Below, in pieces: positions 48,101 through 58,877 of a stretch of 64,000 nt of DNA; the first letter of the stretch is position 1, and every line of letters starts with the position of its first letter. Position numbers and translations under genes: made by a program. This DNA is from Otis tarda (Eukaryota; Chordata; Aves; Otidiformes; Otididae): assembly GCA_026413225.1 (NCBI GenBank), contig CM048554.1:45727963-45791962 (forward strand). Reading direction: 5' to 3'. The notes beneath the pieces are model-generated. The model had not been told where the DNA came from. It saw only the letters and a list, made by a program, of their open reading frames with translations, and made no database searches.

Positions 48101-51100
48101 TAGAATAAGGTCCAGGTTCATCTGTACATGTCTTTTGAGATCTCTCTAGGTTTTGTTTACTTTCATAGACTCAAGCAGCATACTTTATCTCTACATTTAT
48201 TTTGTTCTGTCACTGCAGATGTAAAGAATCCCTTTAGGTGTGTGCATTTTGGATACATTATACACATTTAGCAAGTATAATGCTCTACAATTTGGTTCTA
48301 CAATCCGCATAAATATTAATCATTTAGACTATAGAAGCAGCAAGTTTGAGGTAATTATATAGAAAGTTTAACATTTTTACTTTATTTTTGCACCATTCTT
48401 CATCCATACTCAAAGGAGGGAACTTAATCCTTAAAGAAAATCAATGTGAAAGAAAAATTACCCATAGCTTTTCACTTTGCTGCCATAAGAATGAATTCCA
48501 GCAATTAACAGAAAGAGCTTTCTAATCTGTCCTGTCACCCATACTCCTAGACAAAGATACCTCAATAGTGCTGCCATCCAGAGTAGAAGAGATATGTAAA
48601 GGGCAGACAGCCTTAAAATGAGAAGTCTCGCCCACAAGATCTTTGTCCACAATGATGCTTCCTCCAAAACAAACTCCAAAGAAACTCTAGTACAATGGTT
48701 TTGTTCCTGAATTATATGCCACTCCTTCATCCAGCAGCCTAGCCAAACTGCACGTTCACAGCTGGCTCTCTCTGCCATCATTTAAATAATCCAAAATACT
48801 AAAGTCAAAAGCTCGGCAAGACAGAAAAATTAGGTCCAAATTCTCCAGAATCTGAGGAAGTAAAAAATGAGATGCGTAATTCATAATATGGTCTAACACA
48901 CTCTTTTTGCTTGTCTCAGAATATCTTGCTTTCTTAAATGTGTTTCCTTCTATTCCTGCCAAGAAGTCCCAAGACAAGCACTTGCAGCTACCCTAGCCTC
49001 AACTTTTTTTTTTTTATTTGTTTGTTTACTACTACATGCTAGCAGTGAAATGACTGGCTTAAGTCTCTGTTGTTGTTGCATCCTGCTCCAGCCCCGGACC
49101 TCCAAACTGCAGGTACTTCATCCCATGTCATATTACTTCCCTGGCTCCCTTCCTTCCAAGAAAACACTAATGTTTACAATGGATCCAGTCATCCTGTCAG
49201 CACCTTGGAAGGGGTGGCAATGCAAACTCAGACCAAGTGGATCCCTTCCCTAAGGTTCCTGAACATATGTCCTTAGATCCAGCCTCATGCAGGAAGACAG
49301 AGCACATATATCCGAGGAGAAGCATCCGTGAGGAAAGCAGAGCCCGTTATCTTTGTTGCAATAGACACTGCCTTGCAACTACAACAGACAGTGCTCTAGA
49401 TGCATCACAGTGTCTAAAAACTGTCCAAAGGGCAGCAAAAGATTTTCCTAGCACAGCAAAATCTTCCAGTGGTGAAAGGCTACTCTGGTGTCACCTCACT
49501 GAGCCTCTTTCTTATACATCTTGGAGAACAGAAGGCATTAGGCAATGGGAGAATAGCATGGGAGCCAGAATATTTTCTTTCACTACAAGGTTGCTGCTTG
49601 AAACAGGGCATAAGCTAACTTACAATGGAGCATTTTTAGTCCTGTTGTCAGCTCAAGACTGATCAACAGAAGCTTCTTTTCTCTGAGACCCAGTTTCTTC
49701 CCTAACCTCCTTCTGAATGCTGATGAACTGCAAATGCAATACTTCTACCACAAGGTACAATGCAGCTAAGCAGTTCATGTGAGGATGCAAAACTTCCTTA
49801 AAGTTTCAGACATCTATCTGGTCTATGAATGTTGTTTCAGGAAAAAAAAGAGAAAAAAAAAAAAAAAGTAGTAATGTGTAAGGCTACAACAATAGTAAAT
49901 GAATAAACTGTACAGAGCACATAGTTTATCTTGGAGATCCATAGGAAGTGTAGCCCGCACTTGGTTCTTAGACACCTCTGCATATCAAGTAGCTCAAATG
50001 TCCATGAGCGCTGTACTGGAATCTAATTTCACATGATGAGTGACCTCTTATGAATTAATATTTCTGTTGCCGTACAGACACAGAGATAAGATACATGAAC
50101 ACAGTAGTGCATGACATGTCTGAGATATCTTTATAATAATTCATTTACTTTGCAAATAATGCTTCAAACAGCCTACTGATTCAGATGCTACAAGAAATGC
50201 AACATATCAGCTTTGCTTTTCCCACAAGAAATACTTTTCACATGTCTGATACAAGTTATTTTTTTCCTTTAACAGAGTCGATGAAATACTATATAATTAT
50301 ACACCCTTCACAAAATAACACTGTTTGGGATAAAGAATTTCCAGAGCCAGAAGGTCTCTTCTGTAGATAGATACAGACTCAGCAAGTAAAAAGAGCAGCA
50401 GGATTTTCACAGAATTAGGGTGGCTGGGGAAATGGTCCGTCAACCACTCACATGCATGAAACAGTCTAACTTCAGAATTACGTAGAGCTCTCCATGCTCA
50501 TTGCATTTAGCTCTCGGCCTGCTGTGTGACAGCACCAGCAAAATATACTAGCCATACATTGCAGCACAGAAGTGTCAGTACCTGGTCATCTGTTGAAGTC
50601 ACTTAGCATCTTACTGAAAAACCATCACTGCCTGCATATCAAAGCTTATAGACTGTGTTCCTTCGAGCCAAAAGATTAGCCTGTGACTTAAGAGTGCAGG
50701 CTGTGGATGCACAGTGCATCTCAGAAAACAAAGAAACACAACATAACTGAGACTGGGACAGATTCCTGCTTGTCTGCTTCAAGCCCTCAGTCAAAGCAGA
50801 GCCCACTTAAGAGTTACACCAGACCAGTAAGTATCAGTGAAGTTTTAACTTCCTAGCCTCCAAGGACAGGGGTTTCACTGCATTTCTGAGAAACCGCTCC
50901 AGTGTTTAACCATCCTCATGAGTTCCACTTATCCAAGAGGCTTGTTCTCTACCAAGATACGTAACTTACTAACCAATAATGTTCAAGAATTACCATTCTA
51001 GACAAGATTTTTCTACATAACTTCTGTAGGCAAATTTTTACTGTGAAACAGCATATAATTACTCTCTCCTTGTATTTCCACAAATAATATCTAAATTATA

Positions 51101-54100
51101 TTAGAATGCTTTGATCCTATCAACTGGAAAGCAAGAAATAATTAGTACCAGGAAACAATTTACATTAATATTACAGGTCTGTGAGCATGATACACATGAA
51201 ACATATAAGAACAGAAGTAATATTGTAAGGTAGGAGAAGCAGAGGATAAAGTCAGGACACTGACTCTGCCCACAGAGCCCAAACAACCACAGCAGTATGT
51301 TGTTATAGTCCACTTACACTCCAAAACTAAGCAAAATGTCTTGGCCCAGTTGTGCCTCAAAAAGGCACAGCAAAAATGACATTGTGCATTTGTGTGCCGA
51401 TACCAGCTTTCTCAACAACAACAAAAAAGTAAACAAATAAACAAAATTATTTGCTTTGCTTATTGATTGCCAGGATCTGAAAGCTACAAATGGTCAGATT
51501 TGAGCTGTGCAGCCACCTCTGATTTTCCACTGTCAAAGATAACAAAGAGAGGGGAGAACAATTGATATGTTTTAGCAAATAGTTGTACTATGCTCCTCTC
51601 CCCATTATACCACAATAACTAACAAGAGACTTTAAACTTTAAACATATAAACAAGAATAACAGACAGATACATCATGGAGCATCCTGATTTATAAATCCC
51701 GTTGCTGTCCTGTAGCAACTTCTCAGCAATTTCTGGTTATCTTAAGCAAACATAGAATAGTATACAAGCCTATAGGGTACATCCTACCTTCTCTCCATTT
51801 TCCCCATTGACCTTTAGCATCACTGATGCCTTACAAAAAACACTGGAGCAAGGAAAGAATCGCTTGAACACAAAGAAAGAGGAGGTAGCCTACAAGATGT
51901 CTTCTAAAAAGTAATGGCTTCTCCCCAATCAACCAAGGAGCTTGATTTTTACAGAGCTCTGCAGCTTGAATAGTCATTTACACATTTGTAAAATATTGCC
52001 AGTTGGTGAGGTAGTATTTTACACCTTTGCTCTCTCACTTCCAGTAAGTCTAAGTGACTACAAAAGGCACTGGAGGAGGAGGCAACTCAGGTGTTTTAAA
52101 TGCTTAATTACTTACACAAATCAAATTCAGGTGTTCCTCCTAAAGGATCCCATTAGGTAAAATGTTTTGATATTTAAACCCAGAATAGAAATATCCACAA
52201 CACAGAAGATATTGAGGTACCAACCATCAGATAAATACTTAAAAGTATTAAGAAATGCTAAATAAATACTTAAAAGTATTAAGAAATGCTAAAATTCTTA
52301 CTCCTATTAGCACATTGCTTAGAAGTCCTGATGCCTGTATATTCATTTAGTTCTTCTGAGAAAGGACCCAGGACATTAAATAAAACGAACACTAAATCAG
52401 AAAAAAGACAACCACCAAATACTTTTCTTCTGCTTTTGCAAACTGAATCAGTTCATCAAGGGATCAGAGAAAAACCAGATGAGGCTAATGGGACTGCAAG
52501 GCTGAGCATTAGGCCAAAGAGCAGCCAGAAGGGAAAACAACAGAAGTGAGTCACTGGATCTGCTCTCTCACCAGAGCTCCTTGAAGTGCAGTAGAAGGTA
52601 GGGAGCCAAAAAGCAGATCAGAAGGAAGCTCTGAAGTGATGAAGCTATCATAACAGGCAATTGCCTTGATATAAGAGAGGTATTATCCCAATTTCCAACC
52701 TGATGCTTATGTATTTATTCATAACCTCAGTGCAGAGGTGCAGGTCTTTCAGTGCTAGAGTGCAGTACCAGTTCTGTGCACTTGAGCATCTCAGGTGATG
52801 CACAGAAAAACAACATACTGAGGGATCGGAAGGTCTCAAGTGGGCAGGTACAGAGCTACAAGTACCCTCTGCTGCCAAACATGGGGATCTTATTTAATAG
52901 AAAAGTATAAACAAGAGTAGTTTTAATATGAGAGCATTGAAAATGTGCTTACTGCACACAGTCTACATTGCAACTTGTTCGAGATTTAAGATTTTAATTT
53001 GTCCGAGTTTCACTGCTGTGGTCAACTAGTGCTACAGCAGTTTTACCCTCTAAAGCCGGTCCTTCACCTTCAGTTAGTTTACGCTAGCTCTTCAGCAGAG
53101 TGATGACCACAGTCTATCCCTGTCCCCATCCCCAGCTTCTTAGCCCCACCACTGCATCCTTTGTGTCAGTGTGGCACAATTGTTTGGGTAGCTTTGTGGT
53201 AAACTTTGTGGCAGAAGGCAGGGGTGCTACTTTTGAAAGCCATACTACCTCATGCCCGTTTAAATCAGTGTCTTTGAAACTGTACCTTAAATCTCATGGA
53301 GCGATAATCCTCCAAAGAGGATTCCTTGCCTGCCCTGTGAACCTGGCAATCCATTGCTTTTCAACTTGGGGGTTCATTTACACCATGTCTTGGATGAAAT
53401 ACAAAGTTAAACAAAATATGAATGTCATCAATTTATACCCAGTTAGTATAGGTGTAAATAACTGCAGTAGGAACAAGATAATGGTCAAGCGAATGCATTG
53501 AATTTCAGGTTTTGTTCTTTTAATTTCTATAGGCTCTGGACTGCAAACCCTCTCTAAGCAGTGGCTCTTTTTTTTTCCTATGAAGCCAGCAGGATTCAGG
53601 CACTGCTTCGGACCAGGATCATTACAAAGGACATGGGAAGAGGGGAGGAAGTTTTCTCCAGGGAAGCACAAAAATTATCCATGGCACTGTACCAAACAGA
53701 AAGCCCACAGAGTTTCTCTAGACCAACAGTTAACACAGCTGAAGCTCTTTTCAGCTGGTCTGGAGACATTTACTTTAAAGTACTATTTTTAGTGTTTTAT
53801 CACTTGTCCACAAAAATTCACTTAGACTGAATCTTGGCACTCAAAGATACGATATAGGAGTGTGAAGGATTTTGTAAAAATCTTTTAAAATAAAAGAAAG
53901 AAAGAAAGAAAAAAAAAAAGATATATTGTGTTTAATTTTAATTTAAACATGCACCAAGAAAAACAAACAGGCTTCTCAGTTTGAACTGCTTTCCCTCCCT
54001 TGTGCTTGTGTAACTTAAAACAAGCTTTTATTTAAAACATGATATTTTCCAGACCCTTAAGACTGTTGCTTGAATTAGGCATTTCTGGAATTTAAAATTT

Positions 54101-54353
54101 AAATGAGTGAGTAGCAAATCCAGCAGAATAAGAACACAAGCCCTGTGCTTTGGTAACTTTTTATTTATAGCATGTCTTATTACATGTATCAATATTAAAA
54201 TCTCTCTATAAAGCTTAACTAAGGGTTCAAATAGTACTACAGATAAGATTACATCCCCACTGAAATACTCTGTTGTTTTTGGGTTACGGCGGGCTACAGC
54301 ACTTTGCAAGACCAACGCTCCATTTTATCATTAAAGAGCAAGAATGTTTCTTT
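45121..54353. other. Intergenic or intronic DNA, no gene recognised
   Basis: AT-rich unique sequence. It has A22 at 46216-46237, A/T tracts near 49006-49015 and 49850-49867, an AAAG-type repeat at about 53893-53911, and an exact 31-bp tandem duplication at 52231-52292. A plus-strand frame of 141 codons (49237-49662) and one of 133 codons (53100-53501) have no domain that I recognise. A short stretch at 45905-45972 (gtggctggagcattatccca, then ggggatctaggtc) faintly resembles the 5' half of a MIR. Confidence 0.55.
52231..52292 (+). repeat. Exact 31-bp tandem duplication
   Basis: Bases 52231-52261 and 52262-52292 are identical over 31 nt. Each unit contains the inverted repeat aatactt-aa-aagtatt, so the array holds two identical small hairpins. 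The perfect identity in otherwise old DNA implies a recent duplication or a polymorphic locus. Confidence 0.95.
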
Positions 54354-54484
54354 GGGCCACAATTCACTAATATATTTAAGTGTGTGGCTAACTTTAGTTA
54401 TGCAACTAATGCCATTGGTTTCAACAGGACTATTCACTTCCTTTATGTTACAGAAGTGCTCAAGCGTTTTGCTGGACTTGAGCC
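54354..54484. repeat. Palindromic amniote interspersed repeat, near-complete copy
   Basis: The left arm reads gggccacaattcactaatat, atttaagtgtgtggctaact, ttagttatgc, then gccattgg. The right arm, read in reverse complement, gives ggctcaagtccagcaaaacg, cttgagcacttctgtaacat, aaaggaagtgaatagtcc, then gttgaaacc. Both arms match the same remembered consensus (about gggcccgattcagcaaagcacttaagcacgtgcttaactttaa ... agtcccattgacttcaatggg). The whole is a 131-bp imperfect palindrome of about two 64-bp arms. Such palindromes are known as old, high-copy repeats in birds, turtles and crocodilians and look like MITE-type DNA transposon relics; I do not assign a family name. Confidence 0.7.
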
Positions 54485-55544
54485 GAGCTCAGATTTACAG
54501 AGAGTTCCTTCTTTAACTGACTATCTGATCCACTGTATTAGGAGAATACTGGGAATCCTGGGGAATTCCTAAGGGTGTGAACAGTTATTACCAAAAATGT
54601 TAGAGAAAAGATAAGGACTAAGAGGCTGCCTCTTCAAACGACAAAAAATGTATCTAACACTGACAATTTTTTTTTAAATATCTTGGATTAATAACATACC
54701 ACTGGCCTTAAAAATGAGTTTTCTGGCTTTGGTGGGAGTGTGACACATATTTATCTTTACTTAAACACAGAGTCTTTTTTTTTTTTCTTTTTCCTCTTAA
54801 TTCATTTAACATGTACTCCCTTTGGTTTCATTATGGAGCAAATTTTGAGTGAGCATAAATCCTGGGAGTTTTACTACCTAATTAAAAACATGTTCCTGTT
54901 CCACACATTGATGGGAAACGCATGTCTCAAAGGGTTAATTAACAGTCTTTACACATTCTGTATTTAGCTCAGGGTACAAAGCCAAAAACATAAATAACGT
55001 CTTAGACGGAAACAGGAGGTGCAGATGGTTTTTAAATTCGGTTCTTGGTGCATTTTACACTAGCCAGAAATATGCATTGCATAAAACCGAAACAATGACT
55101 CAGTAACCATACTTAACGCACAGTTATATTTAAAATGTTCTTCCTCTTCTGCAACTTCATATCTTTTAGGCTTATAAAATAATAAGTGCAAGCTTGCTGC
55201 AGTCAGATGTCTAAGCAAGACGCCTTGAGACAGGAGTGAAACAAAGATCTCGTAACTGAGAGAGACAAATGACAAGTATGAAACAACACTGTTGTGTACA
55301 TAACAGACAATTATCTGACAAAAACAAAATTAAACACCAGGGTGACAAAAGAAATTAGCACACTGATTTACCAGCTCTCCATTTACAAAGCAAACAGCCT
55401 ATAAAATAGCACTAATTTGGCATTAACTTTAAATGAAGCAGAATTATTAACTGAGAATACCAGCTTAAAAGAAAAGTGAGAGATCTTTCTGAGAAGCAAA
55501 TGCTGAAAAAAATTCCATTACAAAGGCTGCAACTTCATATCTTT

Positions 55545-55565
55545 TGTTCCATCTCTGATGGAACA
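55545..55565. repeat. 9-bp perfect hairpin with triloop
   Basis: The arm tgttccatc (55545-55553) and the arm gatggaaca (55557-55565) are exact reverse complements around the loop tct. It starts at the last base of a 19-nt word that is repeated 378 bp upstream. Confidence 0.85.
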
Positions 55566-55778
55566 TCAGCCCACACCATGGGCTAATCCCCCATCACTGG
55601 CTTTCACTTACATAAATATTGCATTGAATTCAAATGGCAAAGGGACCCAGTAAAAGCCAACATTAATTGAGACAGCTGAATGAGACCATTGACTGAGGGG
55701 CTGCTAATTGGGTAATTGGGTAAAAGTGCAGGTTTGAACTCACATACAATGCGCTATGGGACAGTGGAAGTGAAGGGA

Positions 55779-55824
55779 GCATGAGTTGAATACAGAAGAC
55801 AGCATGAGATGAATACAGAAGACA
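55779..55824 (+). repeat. 23-bp tandem duplication
   Basis: Bases 55779-55801 and 55802-55824 repeat the unit gcatgag(t/a)tgaatacagaagaca with a single difference. This is a local duplication of low age. Confidence 0.95.
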
Positions 55825-58806
55825 GCCAGGCCATCTCATTCCCTCTTGTTACTAGTCTTTCTGTTCCAACAACAAAGTGGCCTTGGAAGTGTCATGACAT
55901 TTGTGTCTCACTCTAATGTCTCTTAATGGGACTTAAACTTTAACTAACCTCTAAAGGTGCCATGAAAGTGAGTTAATTTTTAACAGGCATTTTGTAAGAC
56001 ATCTGTTTAGTGTATGTTTGTAGATCTGTGAAACGCCAATTACACATGTTCTTGGAGTAAAAACTGCAATTTAGGATTGCAATGGTGTTGGACATAAAAT
56101 ACAAGTATTCCTACAAAGCACCTACAGCCAAACTAATACTCCATTTCAGATCTGCACCTCCAGCTAAATTGCCTGTCTTCCCAAGTCAGAGCATCTGCCT
56201 CAAAAGGGGTCTGTGGTGTCAGAGCAGACACAAACAATTCTCAGCTTTGACTTAAAAATTGAAGAGCTCAGTAGTTTTTATGGGCTGACTATAAGCTGCT
56301 GTTGTCCTACTAAAGTTCCTTGCTCAGTATACTGACAGTTTTGAAAGCACCCATGTATCTGTCTGCAGCCTTTAACTCCTTTAGTAAAGAGGCAACCTTG
56401 ATAACTTGGTGTCCGGTATCTAAAATCTAGGATCTGTAGGCCCACGGCTCCTTACTTTAGATCCTCTCAGGACCATCTTTGCGAACACTCTTCTGCTTCT
56501 AAATCACTTAGACAGCACTGGATGTCAAGCTAGAAAACATGGCAAATCGTCTGGAATCTGACACTTAAAAGGAGGAGATTATATGGCTATTACCTCACAT
56601 GAAAATTGAGAAATTTTGCTGTAAGACTTTAGGAAGGAACGTAATTTGCTAGGACTTCAGATTACCAAATAACATCTTGCAAATCCGCTCACCTAAGGAA
56701 GCCCAGACTCGCTAAATGGGGTGCAACTTGTGCCAAGTACTGAATGTTCCAGCATTAAAGACACATCTGTCAACAAGAGGCACGTTTCTCTCTCCACACA
56801 GAACACTGGTCTCTTCTTCCTGCTTTATCCAGAAAGTGATAAAAGCGTGGCAGTGTTCCCTAGCTGGAGTTGATAGTATTCATTGAGAAAGAGCATTTTC
56901 CTACTTCTCTCAAGAGGAAGAAAGCACTCCGGCAGCACAGAGTAACATCAGCACCCTGGATGTCAGGGCTAAGGTCCAGGCCCAAGTTTCATTTTAAAAG
57001 ATGAAGCAGGTAGCACGATGAATAAAGTGTTTGGGGCCCATGTCTGCCACCATCTCTGCCCTGCCTGCATGCTAGAGGACTACCTGACATTGTCCTTTTT
57101 CCTCCTCCCACTTCTGGGTTAGAGTCAGAGTTGTCCCAGGGGAAGCTTGGCTCCCTCCCATCCCCAAGGTGGCAAAGTTGCAGGAAAAAATGCTGCAGTG
57201 CTGTAGCAACAATGCAGCAAATCATGCAAGAATTTGTTGGAGATGGGGGATTTTATTTTAAAACAAAGCTGATTTCAGTCACACCCTCATACATGTGTCC
57301 CCCCACCCCTGCCAAGTGCTAAGTCTTGTTGCATGAGTGGTCTGCCCAGCACGCAGGCATCCAGATGCTTATATCCAGGTGTCCTGTCCAGGCTTCCCTG
57401 CAGTGACACAGAGGACCTGTCAACTACCAACTCATCTTCACGTCTCCTCTTCTTCCTCAGCTGGCAGCCCGGTGCTGGTTTTAGATGTGCCTTTTTGCAC
57501 CCTTCAGGAGATGACAGTGATTAATCTCTCCATCTTGTTCCACCTCTGTGAATCATCAGGACTTACTCACTCTACTTTGTCTCACAATCTGGGTAACTTG
57601 AAAAGCTGCACACACATGTGTGCTAGGATCCTGATGACCTACTGATCCTGATCCAGCTGCCATCAGCACATGCCATTCTTATAACCCTTCTCCAGCTGTT
57701 TACTTATTCTAGTGTTTCTGCCACCAGACATCCATTTGCTCTCCTAAGATACTAATTTTAGTATTTCTACTACAATTCTCCATTACCCCACCATCTGTGG
57801 TGGGTCATTTGTAAGTAGCATGTGGAACTTTTTCTGCTGCAGCCTCTGTGTAACCAAGTTGTCTCGGTCAACAGGATGCAGCCTTTTTGCTTATGTAAAA
57901 GGGAATGGGATAGGACCCTCCCTGATAGTCTGGAAAATTAAGTACACTCGCAAAGGATACAGGTCCAGTGAAAGGTAACACCCGATGATGCTGAACATAT
58001 GGGAAATAGGAAGTAAATTTAATGCTCTGGATAGAACAAGTGAATATACCCAGAAGACATCAGAGGGAATGAGTATGGGAGGAAAAATAGCAAGCATAGA
58101 GTTCTTCCTCTCTTTCTCTCAGAGCAGGAGTTCTTTCTATTTCAGGTTAGCCCGTGAAGAAGACAAAAACAAAGAAGGAAAGAGATACCAGGTGAACAAC
58201 AAAGTGTGGATGAAGGGAAGTCCGTTTCAAGCAGAAATATATGTGAGCTGAACTTCTCACTGAGGGGAGTGCAGGTTTGAAACAGAAAAAGATTAGGAAA
58301 CAATGTTTGTGGCAAACAGAAATACAAGTTAGTGCATATCTTGCATATGAAAGTACCTCATACAATTGTTCTTGGTCAGAATACCACAATAATAGAGAGA
58401 GAACCACCAGCCAAGTGCTCAGCACAAAGGGATTTCCAGAACGAGGACTCCTGGAGTCCTACAGTATTCCACCTACAGTAACAAAACCCTTATTCATATT
58501 CTTGTCTGCCAGTAAATACCCTAGGGCTCCATGTGGGACCTAAGTGCGCACCTGAAATTTAAAATAAGTGCTCTCTGAATAGTTATGGCCTTCAGCACTT
58601 GTCGAATTTCTCTGCTGTAATGTATAGAGCAATATCCAGGTTTTATCTGGGTCCAAAAGCTGCTGTAAGATGTATAGAAACAGAATGCATACAGTGGGTC
58701 AAACATGATAGCTGGTGAGAAAAGGAAAAAAAGGAAAACAAGAAAAGTTAAGTATGTCCAGAAAACAGGAATGCAAGATAATGCTGTAAGGAACAGCAAG
58801 TATAAA

Positions 58807-58820
58807 GAGAGAGGGGGGGG

Positions 58821-58874
<54 letters not shown>
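58807..58874 (+). repeat. GA microsatellite with an internal G11 run
   Basis: The tract begins gagagag, continues with 11 G (58813-58823), and then about 25 GA dinucleotides to 58874. A 140-codon minus-strand frame across it reads as a Ser-Leu repeat and is an artefact of the microsatellite. Such a long uninterrupted dinucleotide run is likely to vary in length between individuals. Purine-only tracts of this kind can form triplex (H-DNA). Confidence 0.97.

Positions 58875-58877
<3 letters not shown>

Noticed and set aside
49237-49662. A 141-codon plus-strand frame
   Set aside because: No known motif, no conserved cysteine or catalytic pattern, and no gene context; most likely a chance frame.
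57167-57182. A possible CTCF word, ccaaggtggcaaag
   Set aside because: The left half and the last position do not match the consensus.
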